NCBI GenBank assembly: GCA_013298245.1
Contig: JAAFHD010000143.1
Location: 1-8,527 of the forward strand
DNA length: 8,527 nucleotides
Direction of reading: 5' to 3'
Source: Alphaproteobacteria bacterium
GTDB lineage: Bacteria > Pseudomonadota > Alphaproteobacteria > Acetobacterales > Acetobacteraceae
Shown here: positions 6,251-8,527 of the stretch, piece after piece
Numbering within the stretch: position 1 is the stretch's first letter
How the letters are laid out: the number at the start of each line of letters is the position of its first letter
Made by a program: the position numbers and the translations under genes
The notes under the pieces: generated by a model
Database searches by the model: none
What the model was told of the DNA's origin: nothing
The model's input: the letters and a program-made list of their open reading frames with translations, nothing else

Positions 6251-8527
6251 TCAGCCGAACAGGAAATCCGACTCGGTCAACGCGGCGCCGAACACCAGAA
6301 TGACGCCATTGGCGTGGTTCACCTGGGTGTTGCCGCCGGCGATGTTGAGGCCGAGCTGCGCAAAAGCCGTCACACCGCTTTCGGCCAAAAAGCGCAGCTT
6401 GGCGCCGGCTGAAAAACCGCCGATCAGGTCCGTGCCCCAGCCACCGGCGCCATAGACAAAACGGTCCGCGCCACCCTGGCTGTAGAGCGTGTCATCGCCA
6501 GCGCCGCCGATCAGGGTATCAGCCGCGGTGGTGCCGAACACCACGTCATTGCCGCCCGCCGCATCCAGCAGGCTGGCCAGGTTGGAGCTGTTGCCCACCA
6601 GCAGATTATTCGACCCATTGCCGATCAGCCCGGTGCCATCCGCGACCAGCCGCGCCTCCTCGACGTGCAGCCCGATCGAGAAGGTGCCGCTGCCGGCGAA
6701 ATACACGATGTCGGAGCCTTCATTGGCCGCCTCGGTGATGGTGGCGGCCGCGTGGAACACGACATATTGGTCATTGCCATCGCCGCCCACCATGCTGTCG
6801 GCACCGCCCTGGCCGCGGATGATGTCATCGCCCGCGCCGCCATCCAGCGTATCGGCAAAGGCACTGCCCCACAGCCCATCATGGCCGCCACGGCCGAACA
6901 GCGTGCTGGCCGCGCCCTGGTTCGCGACCAGGTTTTCGTGCCCCTCGCTGCCATGCAGCAGCACGGCACCGGCGGCGCCAAGCCGCGCGATCTCCACATG
7001 CATGAAGTTGGTCCAGCCATTCACCGCGACCCAGGCGGTGTCGATGCCCTCATCGGCCAGTTCAATCACGACGGCGTCCAAATGGCCGACGACGAACTGG
7101 TCATGGCCGGTGCCGCCCAGCATGCGCGCGGGGCCGGCCGAGCCGCGGATCACATCATCGCCGGCACCACCCTCCAGCGTGCTGGCCAAGCCGCTGCCCC
7201 ACAGCGCGTCATCGCCGAAGCCGCCCAGCACGCGCGAGGCCAGGCCCGCATTGGCGACGATCGTATCCGCGTCGGCACTGCCATTCACCAGCGCGCCGGC
7301 GCCATAGAGACGCACAACTTCGATGTTGCTGCTGGCCGTCCAGCCATCGCCGGACACCCAGACGGTATCGATCCCCTCAGTTGCGGATTCGTTCACCACA
7401 TCCAGCGCATCCGCCACCAGATACTGGTCATTGCCGACCCCACCCGACATGGTGTCATTGCCGAGGCCACCATCCAGCAGGTCATCGCCAGCACCGCCAT
7501 TCAGCGAGTCATTGCCGTTGCCGCCGAAGAGCTGGTCAGTATCCTCCTCGCCCAGCAGCGTGTCATTGCCATCGCCGCCGACCAGCGCGTCATCGCCCGC
7601 ACCACCCACCAGGGAATTGGCGCCGGCATTGCCGCGGATGATGTTGTAGAGCTCATTGCCCGTCAGGTTGAGGGCGGTGGTGGCGGCAGGGTCGGTCGCG
7701 CACAGCGCCTCGATCTGCATGCCCGCGGTCAGCGTGAAATGGACGCTGGTGTAGACGATGTCGAAGCCCGATGTCGGCGCCTCCCAGACCTTGTCGCCGA
7801 GCGTGTCCACCACATAGACATCATCGCCAGCACCGCCATCCATGAAGTCCAGGCCCGCACCGCCGACCAGCGTGTCAGCGCCCGCGAAGCCAATCAGACG
7901 CTCGCCCGCCGGCACCGCCAGCAGCAGGTCATCGCCCGCCGTGCCATCCTTTGTCACGGCGCGCACGAAGCTCAGATAGCCATCCGTGCCATAGCCCAGA
8001 TAGCCTTCCAGCCCGCTGGTCAGCATGATCTGGCCGAAGGAATAGCTGCCCTGCAGGCGGATATTGTAGCTGGCGCCATTGCCCTGGAAATGCGGCGTGG
8101 ACAGCGTCACGCCCATCGCATCGGGCGTAAAGGTATAGGCGTATTCGCCACCCGAATTGGCGGTGATGCCATCCAGCCTGATCTTGTCACCCGCCCCCAT
8201 GTCGGTGATCGTGAAATCATAGCCACCGGCCGCCAACTCGCGCCGCGACAGCACCAGCGTCTCGGCCTGGTTGCCAACGAAAATGACCCGCTGGTCGGTG
8301 CCCTGATCCACGATCACCGCGCCGCCATTGGTCAGTTCCAACCGGCCGGTGCCGGTGAGGTTCGCGTGCACATCCAGCACACCACGATCGGCCCGCAGCA
8401 CGCCGTTGTTCACGTTGGCGCCCACCGTGTCGATGGTCAGCACCTGGCCCGCGCGGGTGGCGGCGATGACGCCGTTGATGCCGTTGGACAGCGTGAGGTT
8501 GGCGCCGCCGATATAGCCCGCGCCGAT
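6251..8527 (-). CDS. Large secreted RTX (haemolysin-type Ca-binding repeat) protein, N-terminal part beyond the window
   Basis: The frame is open on the minus strand to the right edge, so the start is outside the window. The GTG at 8443 is internal. The visible part is 758 residues. Its first section (about 8040-8527) has beta-rich repeats such as NNGVLRAD and LTGTGRLELTNGG, then a GAGDKIRLDGI segment, typical of adhesin/autotransporter-like proteins. The middle (about 6467-7900) carries about 17 GGxGxDxxx-type Ca-binding motifs, partly within long repeats of about 109 residues. The end has TDLIGGFSAGAKLRF and finishes LTESDFLFG, a C-terminal pattern common in type I secretion substrates. It is therefore probably exported by a type I system and folded by Ca2+ outside the cell as an adhesin or surface layer component. 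No enzymatic domain is visible. A single Cys occurs near nt 7700, unusual for RTX proteins. The stop is 7 bp from the convergent dehydrogenase stop. Confidence 0.9.
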   Translation of the reverse strand: MGAGYIGGANLTLSNGINGVIAATRAGQVLTIDTVGANVNNGVLRADRGVLDVHANLTGTGRLELTNGGAVIVDQGTDQRVIFVGNQAETLVLSRRELAAGGYDFTITDMGAGDKIRLDGITANSGGEYAYTFTPDAMGVTLSTPHFQGNGASYNIRLQGSYSFGQIMLTSGLEGYLGYGTDGYLSFVRAVTKDGTAGDDLLLAVPAGERLIGFAGADTLVGGAGLDFMDGGAGDDVYVVDTLGDKVWEAPTSGFDIVYTSVHFTLTAGMQIEALCATDPAATTALNLTGNELYNIIRGNAGANSLVGGAGDDALVGGDGNDTLLGEEDTDQLFGGNGNDSLNGGAGDDLLDGGLGNDTMSGGVGNDQYLVADALDVVNESATEGIDTVWVSGDGWTASSNIEVVRLYGAGALVNGSADADTIVANAGLASRVLGGFGDDALWGSGLASTLEGGAGDDVIRGSAGPARMLGGTGHDQFVVGHLDAVVIELADEGIDTAWVAVNGWTNFMHVEIARLGAAGAVLLHGSEGHENLVANQGAASTLFGRGGHDGLWGSAFADTLDGGAGDDIIRGQGGADSMVGGDGNDQYVVFHAAATITEAANEGSDIVYFAGSGTFSIGLHVEEARLVADGTGLIGNGSNNLLVGNSSNLASLLDAAGGNDVVFGTTAADTLIGGAGDDTLYSQGGADRFVYGAGGWGTDLIGGFSAGAKLRFLAESGVTAFAQLGLNIAGGNTQVNHANGVILVFGAALTESDFLFG
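6467..7825 (-). repeat. Long tandem modules (about 109 residues) within the RTX protein
   Basis: Four modules start with a [N/D/H]D-x-[Y/F]-x-V motif: 7433-7825 (with extra nonapeptides), 7106-7432 (109 residues), 6776-7105 (110 residues) and 6467-6775 (about 103 residues, more diverged). Each runs in this order: xDxYVV, a variable E-x-x-x-EGxD segment with a beta hairpin, a hydrophobic EVxRL strand, a spacer, then RTX motifs with GDDALWGS or similar. The two middle modules are clearly the closest pair. This indicates duplication of a composite unit, beyond expansion of single nonapeptides. Confidence 0.75.
7424..7621 (-). repeat. Uninterrupted RTX nonapeptide block
   Basis: This holds six to seven consecutive Ca-binding nonapeptides of the GGxGxDxLx type, including VGGAGDDAL, VGGDGNDTL, FGGNGNDSL, NGGAGDDLL and DGGLGNDTM. 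One degenerate unit (GEEDTDQLF) sits in the middle. This is the longest regular run in the protein and should form a parallel beta-roll binding several Ca2+ ions. Confidence 0.88.

Noticed and set aside
6247..6270. CGGAT/ATCCG inverted repeat as a shared terminator for the convergent genes
   Set aside because: Only 5 bp of stem with a 14-nt loop and no T-run on either strand; too weak.
6489..7307. 272-codon plus-strand frame opposite the RTX gene
   Set aside because: Its Ser/Pro-rich repetitive product is the mirror of the Gly/Asp-rich RTX repeats.
6467..7825. Regularly spaced repeats suggesting a CRISPR-like array
   Set aside because: The periodicity is protein-coding (RTX nonapeptides and longer modules), the copies are diverged, and the reading frame is continuous.

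Overview
The window is a GC-rich bacterial segment with dense, overlapping genes. The GC-heavy codon use, the gene types and the order metalloprotease / ABC exporter / catabolic enzymes suggest an alphaproteobacterium, possibly of the Acetobacteraceae (Roseomonas-like). That assignment is inference from style, not from a marker gene. No RNA gene, transposase or CRISPR array is visible, and no stretch over 300 bases lacks a gene. The longest non-coding gap between recognised genes is about 155 bases (2500-2654).

Plus strand, 1-6243: six recognised genes and one small candidate ORF form a tightly packed, probably co-transcribed series. First comes the 3' part of an M48 (HtpX-like) membrane metalloprotease. 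It overlaps by 4 nt (GTGA) an ABCB-type exporter half-transporter. After a 27-nt gap with a good Shine-Dalgarno sequence there is a 43-codon ORF. Its stop overlaps (ATGA) the start of an NtaA/SnaA/DszA-type flavin-dependent monooxygenase. A small AtzG-like (DUF4089-like) protein, an amidase-signature hydrolase with an intact Lys-Ser-Ser triad, and a short-chain dehydrogenase follow. Their junctions are +9, -1 and -4 nt. The last four genes read as a catabolic cassette in which the monooxygenase oxidises an unknown substrate, the amidase and its small partner cleave an amide-type bond, and the dehydrogenase handles an alcohol or carbonyl. The substrate cannot be read from the sequence.

The most unusual stretch is 2514-2666, between the exporter and the monooxygenase. 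It holds a small ORF with a clear ribosome binding site, a cluster of nested GC-rich inverted repeats with mutually exclusive folds, and a 17-bp hairpin whose right arm contains the monooxygenase start codon and the small ORF's stop codon. This is either a translationally coupled regulatory leader or a palindromic repeat inserted in front of the gene.

Minus strand, 6251-8527: a large secreted RTX-type protein, cut off at its N-terminal side by the window edge, converges on the dehydrogenase with only 7 bp between stops. It has an adhesin-like beta-rich region, then about 17 Ca-binding GGxGxD-type motifs set within a long module of about 109 residues repeated three to four times, then a C-terminal region typical of type I secretion substrates.
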